Below, piece after piece: positions 45,768 through 57,065 of a stretch of DNA of 64,000 nucleotides (positions are counted from its first letter, which is position 1; every line of letters begins with the position of its first letter). The notes under the pieces are model-generated. The model was not told the origin of the DNA and did not search any database. It saw nothing but the letters and a program-made list of their open reading frames with translations. Source of the stretch: Rhodospirillaceae bacterium (GTDB taxonomy: Bacteria; Pseudomonadota; Alphaproteobacteria; Dongiales; Dongiaceae); the NCBI GenBank assembly GCA_016712715.1, contig JADJQM010000001.1:1569001-1633000 (forward strand), given 5' to 3'. Position numbers and translations under genes: made by a program.

Positions 45768-47302
45768 AGCTTTGCGCTTTCCGGGCCGAGGCCAAGCTTC
45801 TGCGCAAGGCCGATGCGCTGCAGCTTGCCGGTGGCCCCCTTGGGGATCTCGGCAAGGAAGAGAATCTTCTTAGGTACCTTGAAATCGGCAAGGCGGGTTG
45901 CCGCGAAGTCCCGGAGTTCCTTCTCAGTGGCACTCTGCCCTTCCTTGAGGACCACGGCGGCGCCTACTTCCTCACCCAGCTTGTCATGCGGAATGCCGAA
46001 GGTGACGATCTGCGCTACAGCGGGGTGATCCATCAGGATGTCGTCGACCTCGCGCGGAGAGATCTTCTCGCCACCGCGGTTGATGATCTCCTTGAGGCGG
46101 CCGGTGAGGCGCAGATAGCCCTCGCCGTCCATCGTGCCCTGGTCGCCGGTGCGGAACCAGCCGTCGCGAAAGCCTTCTTCATTGGCCTTCGGGTTGTTGG
46201 CATAGCCCGGCGTCACATTCGCACCCTTGATGACGATCTCGCCTACCTCACCGGCAGGGAGCAGCTTGCCATCCAGCCCCATGATGGCAACGTCGGGGCC
46301 GGCCGCTATTCCAACCGAACCCGGCTTGCGCGGCCGCGGCGGGAGCGGGTTGCTGGCCATCTGATGTGCGGCTTCCGTCATGCCATAGGCTTCGATGACG
46401 GGGCAGCCGAAGGTCTCCTCAAGCTGCTTCATCACCTGCGGGGGCAGGCTCGCCGACGAAGAGCGGATGAAGCGCAATTTGCGCCGCGCCAGCACGTCGG
46501 CGTTGCGGTCGGCGCGCGCGAGTACCGTCTGGTGCATGGTGGGAACGGCCGTGTACCAGGTGGCCTTGGCCTCGTCGAGCTGGGCGAAGAATTTCAACGC
46601 ATTGAAGCCCGGCGGCACATGCACCGAGGCACCAGCCGCAAAGGATGAAAGCAAGGCGGCGATGAGGCCATGACTGTGGAAGAGCAGCATCACCACCAGC
46701 GCGCGATCGGCCGGTGTCAGCGACAAGGTGCGCACGATATTGCGGGCGGAGGTCGCGAGGTTGCGCTGGGTAAGCGGCACGATCTTGGGGCGTGAGGTGG
46801 TGCCGGAGGTGTGCAGCACCAGGGCGACATCGTCCGGCGACGGGTTGGGCGCGCCGTGATCGGCAAAGGGAATGGAGAGGGTCATGGCGCCAGCCGGACC
46901 GCTGAGATCGGGCGTCACATCGATGACCCGGATGTTGTGCTTGCCCGCCACCTCGCGCGCGGGCGAATCGCCGCCGCCCAGGATCAACAGTGCCTTGGCA
47001 TTGAGATCGCCGAGATAGAAATCGAATTCGTCGCCACGATAGGCGGCGTTCAACGGCGCCGCCACGGCGAAGCTCGCCACGGCCACGAAGAGTGCTGCCA
47101 TTTCCGGACCGTTGGGAGCCACGATGGCGACCGCATCCTGCGGGCCGATGCCGATGGCACGCAAGCCGCCGCCGATGCGGTTCACCAGCGCCACGAGCTC
47201 GCCGCGCGTCATGGTGCGGCGCTCCGGCGCGCCGATAGCGTCGGCCGTCGCGGGGCCGCCTTGCAGCAGGGCCGGAACTGTCGCCAGGTCGGTCATGGTC
47301 AT
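45764..47302 (-). CDS. AMP-forming acyl-CoA ligase, oxalyl-CoA-synthetase-like
   Basis: A 512-aa member of the ANL superfamily. AMP-binding motif 'LVLHTSGTTSRPKIVPLTQRNL' (about 162-183), 'EAYGMTEAAHQM', 'GWFRTGDQGTMDGEGYLRLTGRLKEIINRGGEKI' and catalytic Lys in 'IPKGATGKLQR'. The Ser-Arg-Pro variation in the P-loop-like motif and general layout recall oxalate-CoA ligases (AAE3/Pcs60), but other short acids are possible. It lies between the GMC/lipoprotein genes and the ketopantoate-reductase-like gene, all on the same strand, so may be part of the B6-related region. Confidence 0.88.
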   Translation of the reverse strand: MTMTDLATVPALLQGGPATADAIGAPERRTMTRGELVALVNRIGGGLRAIGIGPQDAVAIVAPNGPEMAALFVAVASFAVAAPLNAAYRGDEFDFYLGDLNAKALLILGGGDSPAREVAGKHNIRVIDVTPDLSGPAGAMTLSIPFADHGAPNPSPDDVALVLHTSGTTSRPKIVPLTQRNLATSARNIVRTLSLTPADRALVVMLLFHSHGLIAALLSSFAAGASVHVPPGFNALKFFAQLDEAKATWYTAVPTMHQTVLARADRNADVLARRKLRFIRSSSASLPPQVMKQLEETFGCPVIEAYGMTEAAHQMASNPLPPRPRKPGSVGIAAGPDVAIMGLDGKLLPAGEVGEIVIKGANVTPGYANNPKANEEGFRDGWFRTGDQGTMDGEGYLRLTGRLKEIINRGGEKISPREVDDILMDHPAVAQIVTFGIPHDKLGEEVGAAVVLKEGQSATEKELRDFAATRLADFKVPKKILFLAEIPKGATGKLQRIGLAQKLGLGPESAKL

Positions 47303-47309
47303 GAATCCT

Positions 47310-47726
47310 TCAGAGTCCGAGATCGGTCACGTTGCACGCTACCCTGCCCGCTCCGGCCGGGGCGGCGCAAGTGGCTTCGAGATGCGAAATATCCGTCTGG
47401 CGCGCGCGCACCAGATCAACCTGCCCCAGCGTGCCCCGCCAATCGGTGAGGCGGCCGCAGACGATGTTCTCGATCATCATCTGGCGCTCATTGTCGTCGC
47501 GGTTGACATAGAGGGCGCGATCCCTGGTGGATTGCCGCAGCGCAATGTTGAAGGTGGTGCCAGGCGCCAGATGGCCCATGTCGCGCTCGACCCAGTGGCC
47601 GTAGATGATCTTGCAGCTGAGCGGCTCGCTGCCGGTATTGGTCAACTGCACGATCGCGCGACGGCTTTCCGGCGACGCGGCACAGGCGGCAAGGGCGAGG
47701 GTCAGCAACAGGGCGACAAGCTTCAT
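47310..47726 (-). CDS. small lipoprotein of unknown function
   Basis: A 138-aa protein. 'KLVALLLTLALAACAASPES' is a lipoprotein signal with lipobox L-A-A-C (Cys15). The mature part is beta-rich ('RAIVQLTNTGSEPLSCKIIYGHWVERDMG', 'NERQMMIENIVCG') with four further cysteines. It starts 2 bases after the GMC stop, so it is part of that operon and located in the outer or inner membrane facing the periplasm. Confidence 0.75.
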   Translation of the reverse strand: MKLVALLLTLALAACAASPESRRAIVQLTNTGSEPLSCKIIYGHWVERDMGHLAPGTTFNIALRQSTRDRALYVNRDDNERQMMIENIVCGRLTDWRGTLGQVDLVRARQTDISHLEATCAAPAGAGRVACNVTDLGL

Positions 47727-47728
47727 GA

Positions 47729-49236
47729 TCACATCCCGGCGGGGGCGAGGTCGGCCTTCCCAATAGCAGGTCCGAGGCCCGTTCGGCGATGGCAATGATG
47801 GCGGCGTTGACCGGGCCGGTGGTGATGCTGGGCAGGATCGAGGCATCGCACACATAAAGGCCGTCGAGGCCGCGGAGTTTGAGATCGAGGTCGACCACGG
47901 CGTCCGCCCCCCTTCCCATGCGGCAGGTACCCACGGGATGATGATGCGTAAAGGCCGCCTGCTCGAGGAAGCGGGCGCGGTCGGCATGGGCCGGTCCCGG
48001 CAGGATCTCCCGCGCGCGCCACTCATCCATGGCCTTGGCCGAGCCGATCTCCTGTGCCATGGCGAGCGCATCGAGATAGACCGCGCGGTCATAGGGATCG
48101 GCGAGGTAGTTGGGATCGAGCAGGGGGGCAGCGTTCGGGTCGGCGCTGGCAAGGCGCAGGCTGCCACGGCTTCTGGGATGCGTGAAGCCAAACATGAGCG
48201 TATAGGCACTGCCTATGGGCGGGGCCGTGAAACATTCCGTGACCACAGGTGCTGTGACGCAGGCGAGCACCAGTTCCGGCACAGGCGAATGGCTGCCGGG
48301 TCGCGGCAGGTACATCAGCGCTTCGGAATTCTGGTATTTCGACGGTGGCACCGGGCGTTTCGCTTCATAGACATTGCCGCCCGACAGAAGATGGTCGTGC
48401 AGGTTCCTGCCCACGCCGGGGAGATCATGGCGCGGCGGAATGCCGATGCTGATCAACTCATCGGAGGGGCCAATACCGGAGCGCAGCAGCAGCGTCGGCG
48501 AGCCGATGGCACCGGCCGCCAGAATGACGCCCGCCTCGGCCCGGATTTCACGGGGTCCGGTCGGCCCGTCGACCAGGGCGCCGATGCAGCGCGATCCTGC
48601 CACGATGAGGCTGAGGACACGGGTGTTGGCAAGCAGCATGAAGTTAACGCGACCTTCGGTCAGCGGCAGATAGGCATCGGCGATGGTCTGGCGTTTGCCG
48701 TCCTTGATGGTGAGCGTGTTGAGCGTGGGCCCGGCCATGCCGGGCGCATTGTGGTCGGCAATGGGGGCAAAGCCGCATTCGGTGCCGGCCGCAAGATAGG
48801 CGCGGGTCACCGGGCTGGCATCCAGCGGTCGGATGAGGTGGAGCGGGCCATTCTCCGATCGCTCGAAATAGGGCAGCAGGTCCGCGTGGGACCAGCCCGG
48901 GCACTGCCAATTGTCGAAATCCGCGGGTGCCCCGCGCACATGAGCCATGGCATTGATCGCCGTCGACCCGCCCAGCACCTTGCCGCGCGGCCAGTCATGG
49001 ATGCGGTTCGCGGTATGGGCCTGCGGCACTGTGCGATAAGCCCAATCGACCTCGCTCCCTTGCAGCAGCGGCCATTTGCCGGGCTCATGGATCATGGGAT
49101 TGCGCGCCGCGCCGCCAGCTTCGACCAGCCCTACTTTCACGGTCGGATCGGCGCTGAGGCGGGCGGCCAAAACCGCCCCGGCTGTTCCCGCACCAATTAT
49201 CAGATAGTCGAACCAATCTGCCGATGCGGGTGCCAT
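47729..49236 (-). pseudogene. GMC-family FAD oxidoreductase of B6 catabolism, frameshift near the C-terminus
   Basis: A flavoprotein of about 501 aa if repaired. 'FDYLIIGAGTAGAVLAARLSAD' binds FAD; 'WPRGKVLGGSTAINAMAHVRG' is GMC signature 1, 'AAGAIGSPTLLLRSGIGP' is signature 2, and the C-terminal catalytic His is in 'FTHHHPVGTCRMG'. The frame breaks at the last 9 codons: adding one C to CCC at 47759-47761 restores the ending 'GKADLAPAGM'. In Mesorhizobium loti two GMC enzymes act on B6: pyridoxine 4-oxidase and 4-pyridoxate dehydrogenase; the sequence alone does not let me choose. Divergent from the transaminase gene. The start may be 49236 or 49260. Confidence 0.8.
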
Positions 49237-49353
49237 TTTTTTACCGGACCAATCCATCATTGCGATGGATATTGTTTTCACTTTTCGGGGCCGGAGTCTA
49301 GAATGTCCTGAACCAAAAACACCGTGCCGAACCAAAAGGGGAGCTTTCATATC

Positions 49354-50529
49354 ATGGCCGCCGCTGAACTCAAGGAACCAGTTGTCACCCTCTCGGCCGG
49401 CCCGGTCGCCGCCTACCCCCGTGTCCTGCGCGCCATGTCGCGGCCCATTCCCTATGATTACGACCCATATTTCCAGCACTTCTACGAAGGCGTCACCAGG
49501 AAGGCGGCAACAGCGCTGAAGGTGAAGGACCCGGCACTGATCCTGCATGTCGAACCAGCGGCTGCCATCGAGGCGGCGGCCGCCTCGCTCATCGGGCCCA
49601 ATGACACGGTCCTCAACCTGGCCTCCGGCGTTTACGGCAAGGGGTTCGGATATTGGTCCGCACGGTACCATAAGGACATGGTCGAGATCGAAGTGCCCTT
49701 CAACGAGGCGATAGATCCGGCGGCCGTTGAGGCCGCCTTCAAACAGCGCCCCGACATCAAGGTTGTCTCGCTGGTGCATCACGACACCCCGTCCGGCACC
49801 ATCAATCCGGCGCGGGAGATCGGCAAGATCGTGCGCGCCCATGGAGCTTTGCTGCTGGTCGACGCCGTCTCCTCCTTCGGCGGCATGGACATTCATCCGG
49901 GCGATTGCGAGGCGGACGTCTTCATCACCGGCCCGGGCAAATGCCTGGGCGGCGCGCCGGGCATCACCTTCATTGCCGTCTCTGACCGGGCCTGGGCGCA
50001 TATGGAAGCCAATCCCAAGGCCCCACGCGCCTCGATCCTTTCCTATCTCGACTGGAAGGATGCCTGGCGCCATGACAAGCCCTTCCCCTTCACGCCGTCG
50101 GTCGCTGAGGTGAATGGCTTCGACGCGGTCCTCGACCAGTATCTCGACGAAGGACCCGAGAAGGTCTGGAAACGCCATGCCCTGACCGCGCGCGCCACCC
50201 GCGCCGGCGTGCTGGCCATGGGTCTGCAACTCTGGGCGAAGACCGAGAGCATCGCCTCACCGACCACGACCGCCGTGCGCATTCCCGAAGGTGTCACCGA
50301 TTCCGCCATCATCGACGCCGCCCGCCAGATGTTCGGCGTGGTCTTCTCGACGGGACGCAACGACACGATGGGCAAGCTGTTGCGCATCGGCCATATGGGC
50401 CTGGTGGCGGAGCCGGTCTATGCGGTGGTTGCCATCACGGCATTGGGCGGCGCCCTGCGCAAGCTGGGCAGGAAGGTCGATGTCAGCGCCGGTATCAATG
50501 CGGCGCTGCAGGTGATCGAAGCGGCGTAA
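49354..50529 (+). CDS. ppaT: pyridoxamine-pyruvate transaminase
   Basis: A 391-aa fold type I PLP enzyme closely resembling Mesorhizobium loti PPAT, which converts pyridoxamine and pyruvate to pyridoxal and alanine in B6 degradation. Shared signatures include 'VVTLSAGPVAAYPRVLRAM', 'NLASGVYGKGFGYW', 'SLVHHDTPSGTINPAREIG', 'DAVSSFGGMDIHPGDCEAD', active-site Lys in 'ITGPGKCLGG', 'KPFPFTPSV' and 'SIASPTTTAVR'. The start at 49354 has GGGGAG ten bases upstream; a GTG at 49324 has none. It is followed by the pyridoxal 4-dehydrogenase gene. Confidence 0.93.
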   Translation: MAAAELKEPVVTLSAGPVAAYPRVLRAMSRPIPYDYDPYFQHFYEGVTRKAATALKVKDPALILHVEPAAAIEAAAASLIGPNDTVLNLASGVYGKGFGYWSARYHKDMVEIEVPFNEAIDPAAVEAAFKQRPDIKVVSLVHHDTPSGTINPAREIGKIVRAHGALLLVDAVSSFGGMDIHPGDCEADVFITGPGKCLGGAPGITFIAVSDRAWAHMEANPKAPRASILSYLDWKDAWRHDKPFPFTPSVAEVNGFDAVLDQYLDEGPEKVWKRHALTARATRAGVLAMGLQLWAKTESIASPTTTAVRIPEGVTDSAIIDAARQMFGVVFSTGRNDTMGKLLRIGHMGLVAEPVYAVVAITALGGALRKLGRKVDVSAGINAALQVIEAA

Positions 50530-50574
50530 CAGAAACACATAGATAACAATCCAAACAGGCTGAAGGAGACGAGA

Positions 50575-51312
50575 ATGCACAGGTTTGAAGGCCGCGTGGC
50601 GGTCGTTTCGGGCGCGGCGCAAGGCATGGGCAAGGCGGTCGCCTTGCGCCTGGGACGTGAAGGCGCCACCGTGATTGCCGCCGACATCAACGGTGCCGGT
50701 GCCAAGAAGACAGCCGCCGAAATCGGCGGCAAGTCGATCGGTGTCGCCTGCGATATCGGCGATCCCACCTCGGTCACGGCACTGTTCGCGGAAGTGGCGA
50801 AGTTCGGCAAGCTCGACGTCCAGATCAACGCCGCCGCCATTGTACCCTTCGTGAAGTGGGATGACCTTACTTTCGAGGAATGGCGCCGCGTGCTGCGGGT
50901 CAATCTCGACGGCCTCTACCTCATGTGCAAAGCCGGGTCGGACATGATGCGTAAGGCCAATTACGGCCGCATCGTCAATTTCTGCTCCAATTCGATCTTC
51001 GCCGGCACGCCGAACATGGCGCATTACGTGGCGTCAAAGGGCGGCGTGCTGACCTTCACCCGCGCACTTGCGACCGAACTCGGCGCCTACAAGATCACGG
51101 CCAATTCAGTGACCCCGGGCCTGGTCGATTCCGAGAGCGTCCAGCAGAGCCCGCACAAGGAAGCCTTCGGCTTCGTCGAGATGCTGCAGGCGATCAAGGG
51201 CCACGGCAAGCCGGACGATGTGGTGCCGGCGGTGGCGTTCCTCGCCTCTGACGAAGCGCATTGGATCACCGGCCAGACGCTCAACGTCGATGCCGGCATG
51301 GTGCGCTGGTAA
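50575..51312 (+). CDS. pldh-t: pyridoxal 4-dehydrogenase (SDR family)
   Basis: A 245-aa short-chain dehydrogenase very similar to the tetrameric pyridoxal 4-dehydrogenase of M. loti, which oxidises pyridoxal to 4-pyridoxolactone with NAD+. Signatures are 'VVSGAAQGMGKAVALRLG', 'IADINGAGAKKTAAEIGGK'-like cofactor region, 'NAAAIVPFVKWDDL', 'FCSNSIFAGTPNMAHYVASKGG' (catalytic Ser, Tyr, Lys), 'SPHKEAFGFVEMLQAIKG' and the C-terminus 'WITGQTLNVDAGMVRW'. It is 45 bases downstream of ppaT with AAGGAG before the ATG. Confidence 0.92.
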   Translation: MHRFEGRVAVVSGAAQGMGKAVALRLGREGATVIAADINGAGAKKTAAEIGGKSIGVACDIGDPTSVTALFAEVAKFGKLDVQINAAAIVPFVKWDDLTFEEWRRVLRVNLDGLYLMCKAGSDMMRKANYGRIVNFCSNSIFAGTPNMAHYVASKGGVLTFTRALATELGAYKITANSVTPGLVDSESVQQSPHKEAFGFVEMLQAIKGHGKPDDVVPAVAFLASDEAHWITGQTLNVDAGMVRW

Positions 51313-51321
51313 CATCAGATT

Positions 51322-51351
51322 CGTCATCCTCCGCGATGGCGGAGGATGACG
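51322..51351. terminator. bidirectional hairpin between convergent genes
   Basis: A 13-bp perfect stem, CGTCATCCTCCGC (51322-51334) with GCGGAGGATGACG (51339-51351), loop GATG, located between the pyridoxal dehydrogenase and 4-pyridoxolactonase stops. Related in sequence to the arms of the 44696-44784 repeat. Confidence 0.65.
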
Positions 51352-51364
51352 ATTTCTACTTGCC

Positions 51365-52171
51365 TCACGCGTAGTAGTTGGCCCCGGTCTGGTAATTCTT
51401 GAAGCTGTCCGGATCGTGCGAATAGAACAGCTCGGCATCGTATTTGGCGGCGAGGTCCTTCAATCGCTGCATCGATTTGAGGCTGGCCACCGGATCGAGG
51501 TGGAAGCTCGAGATGCACATCATGTCCATGTTCTTCTGGCTGTAGCAGGCGTCCGCCGTGAACAGCATCGGGCGCCGGCCCTTCAGTTCCACCATCAGGC
51601 TGTAATGGCCTGCCGTGTGACCCGGTGTCTCGAACAGCCACAATCCCTTGGCAAGTTCCTGGTCACCCTTCAGGGTCTGGAACTTCGGCGTGTACATATC
51701 CAGGACCGGATCTGGCGGCAATGTCTTGCCGGCGGCCGTCGCAATGTCCGGCGCGAAGGAGAGATCGGAATAGCCGAGATGTTCGAAGGGCTGGTGATGC
51801 GAGCAGGCATCGAGTTCCGCACCGTGGCAGATGGTGCAGGCCTTGGTGAAGTACTTGTTCCCGCCGCAATGGTCGAAGTGATAGTGGGAGTTGATGACGT
51901 AATTGATGTCCTCGGGCTTGAGGCCGAGTTTGGCGAGCTGGCCTGGCAATGTCTGCCCGGCATCCTGGATCGGTTTTTCGAACGGCAGGACCCGCATCAC
52001 GTGATCGAAATCATAGCCCGTGTCGAAGATGTAGCGGCCATCGGCATGATCGATCAGGACGGAATAGCAGGGAAAGCGCAATTCGCCGCCCGGCCCGCGA
52101 TTCCAGAAGGCATGAAAGCCATCAATCACCAAAGTGCCGCCGTCGAGCAGATGGACCTTCGTGTCGGACAT
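51365..52171 (-). CDS. 4-pyridoxolactonase (metallo-beta-lactamase fold)
   Basis: A 268-aa zinc hydrolase matching M. loti 4-pyridoxolactonase along its whole length: 'KVHLLDGGTLVIDGFHAFWN', 'DTGYDFDHVMRVLPFEKPIQ', the zinc motif 'INSHYHFDHCGGNKYF' (H-x-H-x-D-H), 'QPFEHLGYSDLSF', 'FETPGHTAGHYSLMVEL' and 'LFYSHDPDSFKNYQTG'. It opens 4-pyridoxolactone to 4-pyridoxic acid. It is the last gene of the ten-gene operon that starts with the bicupin. Confidence 0.94.
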   Translation of the reverse strand: MSDTKVHLLDGGTLVIDGFHAFWNRGPGGELRFPCYSVLIDHADGRYIFDTGYDFDHVMRVLPFEKPIQDAGQTLPGQLAKLGLKPEDINYVINSHYHFDHCGGNKYFTKACTICHGAELDACSHHQPFEHLGYSDLSFAPDIATAAGKTLPPDPVLDMYTPKFQTLKGDQELAKGLWLFETPGHTAGHYSLMVELKGRRPMLFTADACYSQKNMDMMCISSFHLDPVASLKSMQRLKDLAAKYDAELFYSHDPDSFKNYQTGANYYA

Positions 52172-52206
52172 GGTTCAACCCTCCCATTGATTGGACGTCT
52201 TGTCTT

Positions 52207-53142
52207 TTATCGATCACCGCGCACATAGGGCAGGCCGAGCGCCGGCGGCAGCACCGAATGGCGCGCGAAGATCACCAGCACCAGCATCACCATGGCAAAG
52301 GGCAGCATCTGCACGACATCGGTCGGCACATTGACGCCAGCCACCTGGAGCGCCGTCGTCATGGCGAGGCTGACACCAAAGAGGATGGCGCCGAGCAGCA
52401 CCCAGACTGGCCGCCCGCGCGCCAGCATGGCAAGCACGATGCCGATGAAGCCGGCACCATGGGTCATGAAGGGCACGAACAGGCCGGCACCGACATTGGC
52501 GAGATAGGCACCGCCGAGCCCGGCCAGAAAGCCGGTCGAGAGTACCGCTGCGGAGCGCGTGGCCACAACGCTGATACCGGCGGCGTCAAGGGCGGCCGGC
52601 TTCGCGCCGGCGGCCTCGAGATTGAGGCCGACATAGGATTTGCGGAACAGCCAGGACAGGAACACAACCAATCCCACTGCGAGATAGACGACGATGTTGT
52701 TGCTGAACAAGGCGGGGCCAAGGACGGGGATGCCGGCAAGGCCGGGAATTTCCAGCACCGGTGCCTTGTCGAGCCGTGGATAGGTCTTGGCAAACTGGAA
52801 AAAGTGCAGGAGTGCCGTCAATCCCTCGACACCGATGGTGAGCGCGATGCCGATCACGATCTGGTTGAGGCCTTGGCGGATGCAGAGCAGGACGACGATA
52901 CTTGCGACAACCATACCGCCGGCACCGCCAGCAATGAATCCCCACCAGAACGAGCCGGTGTAGAAGGCCGCGACGAATCCCGTATAGGCGCCGAACAACA
53001 TCATGCCTTCGATGCCGATATTGAGGACGCCTGCTTTTTCCGAGATCTGCTCGCCGAGCCCAGCTAAGAGCAGCGGCACACCGGCGGTAACGGCGCCAAA
53101 CAGCAGCGAAATCAGGAAAGGTTGCGTCAGAAGCTCGCTCAT
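52207..53142 (-). CDS. ABC transporter permease of BMP/nucleoside type (second permease)
   Basis: A 311-aa permease with 8-9 membrane helices, of the branched BmpA-associated class (YufQ-like). 'AGVPLLLAGLGEQISEKAGVLNIGIEGMMLFGAYTGF' (about 20-56) is the family's signature loop. 'GLNLEAAGAKPAALDAAGISV' is the coupling loop for the ATPase. It is separated by 1 base from the first permease. Its position between 4-pyridoxolactonase and FHMPC dehydrogenase suggests import of a B6 compound (inference). Confidence 0.9.
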   Translation of the reverse strand: MSELLTQPFLISLLFGAVTAGVPLLLAGLGEQISEKAGVLNIGIEGMMLFGAYTGFVAAFYTGSFWWGFIAGGAGGMVVASIVVLLCIRQGLNQIVIGIALTIGVEGLTALLHFFQFAKTYPRLDKAPVLEIPGLAGIPVLGPALFSNNIVVYLAVGLVVFLSWLFRKSYVGLNLEAAGAKPAALDAAGISVVATRSAAVLSTGFLAGLGGAYLANVGAGLFVPFMTHGAGFIGIVLAMLARGRPVWVLLGAILFGVSLAMTTALQVAGVNVPTDVVQMLPFAMVMLVLVIFARHSVLPPALGLPYVRGDR

Positions 53143-53143
53143 C

Positions 53144-54207
53144 TCACACCCCTGCCCGCTTGCGGCGCAGATGATCGAGATACTCGACCAGGGCCAGGAA
53201 CACCAACAGCAGACCCACCAGCATGAGGACGAAATCCTGCGGCACGCCGATGCGGCGCGAGGCGCTTTCGCCGCCGATCATCAGCACGGAAAAGAACAGG
53301 GCGAAGCCGATAACGGCGATACCGTTGAAACGGGCGAGGAACACCAAGGGCACCACGAGCAGGCCATAGGCCGGGTTCCAATCGGCCCGCACAGTGCCCC
53401 AGACACCGAGAATCTCGACCGAGCCGGCAAGGCCGATGAGGCCGGCGCTCAAGGCAAAGGTCGCCACGGTAAGCCAGCCCACCTTGAGGCCCGCATGGAC
53501 AGCCGCCGCCGGATTGGCGCCGACAATCTGCAGGCGCAGCCCGAAGGCGGTTCGCGTCATCATGAGATGAACCAGGATCACGACGGCGAGCGCGATGAGA
53601 ATGCCGCTATGAACATTGGTGCCGAAGATGCGCGGCAAGCGATCGACCACGTCCAAAGAGCGCGTCTGCGGCACTGTCGTGGTGGGGTCGCGGAAGAACA
53701 ACTTCACCAGCACATTGGCAAAGGAGGTACCGAGAAAACTCATCATCAGCGAGGTGATGATCTCGTTGATGCCGTAACGCGCCTTGAGCAGCGCCGGGAT
53801 GAGCGACCAGGCGGCTGCCACGGCGATCGAGGTCAACATGCAGATGATGAGCGTCAGGCCACGCGGCAACGTCTCGACCAAAGCCGGTGCCAGTGCGGCC
53901 GTCACCACCGCCGCCAGCAGGTATTGCCCGTCGCCACCAAGGTTCCAGATGCCGGCGCGAAAGGCGACAATGAGGCCGGCCGCAATCAGCAACAGCGGCG
54001 CCATGCGCGTCATGGTTTCCTGCAGGCCGCCCCAACTGAACAGCCCGCGCTGCACGACGTAACCATAATAGGTGAACGGATTCTTGCCGAGAATCAGCAG
54101 GATCGCCCCACCCACGGCGAGTGCCAGAAGGATCGGCACCAGCACGCGGGCCACCGCGGCGACATGTTCGCGCGTCCTGTCAGGGGCAAGGCGCACCGCG
54201 TCGACGC

Positions 54208-54211
<4 letters not shown>
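53144..54211 (-). CDS. ABC transporter permease of BMP/nucleoside type (first permease)
   Basis: A 355-aa permease (YufP-like). An N-terminal helix ('VLVPILLALAVGGAILLILGKNPF') is followed by 'APLLLIAAGLIVAFRAGIWNLGGDGQYLL' (the conserved I-W-N-I/L-G-G-x-G-Q motif, about 80-108) and 'LLKARYGINEIITSLMMSFLG'. The stop and start overlap with the ATPase (ATGA). It forms the membrane heterodimer with the second permease. Confidence 0.9.
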
Positions 54212-55890
<1,679 letters not shown>

Positions 55891-55907
55891 GGGCCAATCC
55901 GGCTGAC

Positions 55908-56972
55908 TTATTGAGCCGGCGCGTCGGTGACCGAGCTCATCATCGCGCGGACCTTGTCGGCTTCCCAGACCGGCGCGATCTTCAAGGAACCGTCCACGAT
56001 CTGCTTGCGGATGTCGCTGACCGAAGCCCAGACATCGTCGGCAATGTGCTTGGTCTTGAGGAGCTGAACCGAATCATCGGCCAGCTGGATCGAATAGGCC
56101 TTGGTGCCGAACTTGTCGGCCCTCATGTCTTCGACCATCGCGGTGAAGACCGGGACCAGGTTCCAGACCACCGACGACAGCAGATGGCCTTTGTCGATCG
56201 ACGTCTTGTCGCCGATGACATCGATGAACCAGACATTGCCGCCACCGGTCGACTTGGTCGTCTCGACCGCCTGCAGCATGCCGAAGGTGGCACCGTCGCC
56301 CTGGCCGAAGATCACATCGGCGCCGGCGCCGATCACCGATTCAGTGACGCGGCGACCACCGGCCGCATCCGAATAGGCGGCCGGGCCGATGACGGCATAG
56401 AGGATCTTCACGGCCGGATCGGTCGCCTGCACGCCCTGGGCGAAGGCAGCCGATTGCGAGTTCCATGAGGGCGGCTCACCCGAGACGACGATGCCGACCG
56501 ACTTGGTGGTCGAGGTCTTGGCCGCGAGCACGCCAGCGAGATAGGCGCCTTCATGGCCACTCAGGGTGTAGTCGGCGACTTCGCCGGCTTTGATCGCGTC
56601 GGGTTTGTCGACGATGGCGACGGCGACACCCTTTTCAGCGCCGATTTCCGGTGCCGCGGTATTGTAGCCGCTGGCATGGGCGATCATCAGGCTCGCGCCG
56701 TCGTCAGCAAGTTCGCGCAGGGTCGGGTGCACGTCGCCGTATCCCAGGCCGGTCGCCGGCATGAACTCGATGCCCATCTTCTCGGCCACGGGCTTGGCCG
56801 CATCGAAACCTTGCTGGTTCCAGCCGAAATCGGTGGGGTCTTCCGGCGTCAGGATGGCAAGCTTCTTGACGTCCTTGGCTTCCGCAGGTGCACCGGCCAG
56901 GGCCGCCACACCGCACAAGGTCAAGGCGAGCATCGACACCTGTGCCAGTTTAATCCATTTGGTCTTGGTCAT
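55908..56972 (-). CDS. BMP-family substrate-binding protein, candidate B6 binding protein
   Basis: A 354-aa exported protein of the basic membrane protein (PnrA/Med-like) family. Signal peptide 'LAQVSMLALTLCGVAALAGAPAEA' at about 8-31; core motifs 'LAILTPEDPTDFGWNQQGFDAA', 'ASLMIAHASGYNTAAPEI', 'SGHEGAYLAGVLAAKTSTTKSVGIVVS' and 'DVIFGQGDGATFGMLQAVE'. No lipobox Cys follows the signal, so periplasmic. The start at 56972 has GGAGAGG five bases upstream. Known members bind nucleosides; the catabolic operon context suggests pyridoxine, pyridoxal or 4-pyridoxate as ligand (inference). Confidence 0.9.
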   Translation of the reverse strand: MTKTKWIKLAQVSMLALTLCGVAALAGAPAEAKDVKKLAILTPEDPTDFGWNQQGFDAAKPVAEKMGIEFMPATGLGYGDVHPTLRELADDGASLMIAHASGYNTAAPEIGAEKGVAVAIVDKPDAIKAGEVADYTLSGHEGAYLAGVLAAKTSTTKSVGIVVSGEPPSWNSQSAAFAQGVQATDPAVKILYAVIGPAAYSDAAGGRRVTESVIGAGADVIFGQGDGATFGMLQAVETTKSTGGGNVWFIDVIGDKTSIDKGHLLSSVVWNLVPVFTAMVEDMRADKFGTKAYSIQLADDSVQLLKTKHIADDVWASVSDIRKQIVDGSLKIAPVWEADKVRAMMSSVTDAPAQ

Positions 56973-57065
56973 GATACCTCTCCTGTTTTTTTCAACATCC
57001 GGCGTTCCCAGCACTTGTATGTCGTTCATGATAGAGATGCGATCCCGTTTCTTGTTCTTGAACTC

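Noticed and set aside
47488..50229. 913-aa open frame on the minus strand
   Set aside because: Its first 320 residues are antisense to the transaminase gene; only the part from 49236 is the GMC enzyme, and its end is a frame-shifted tail.
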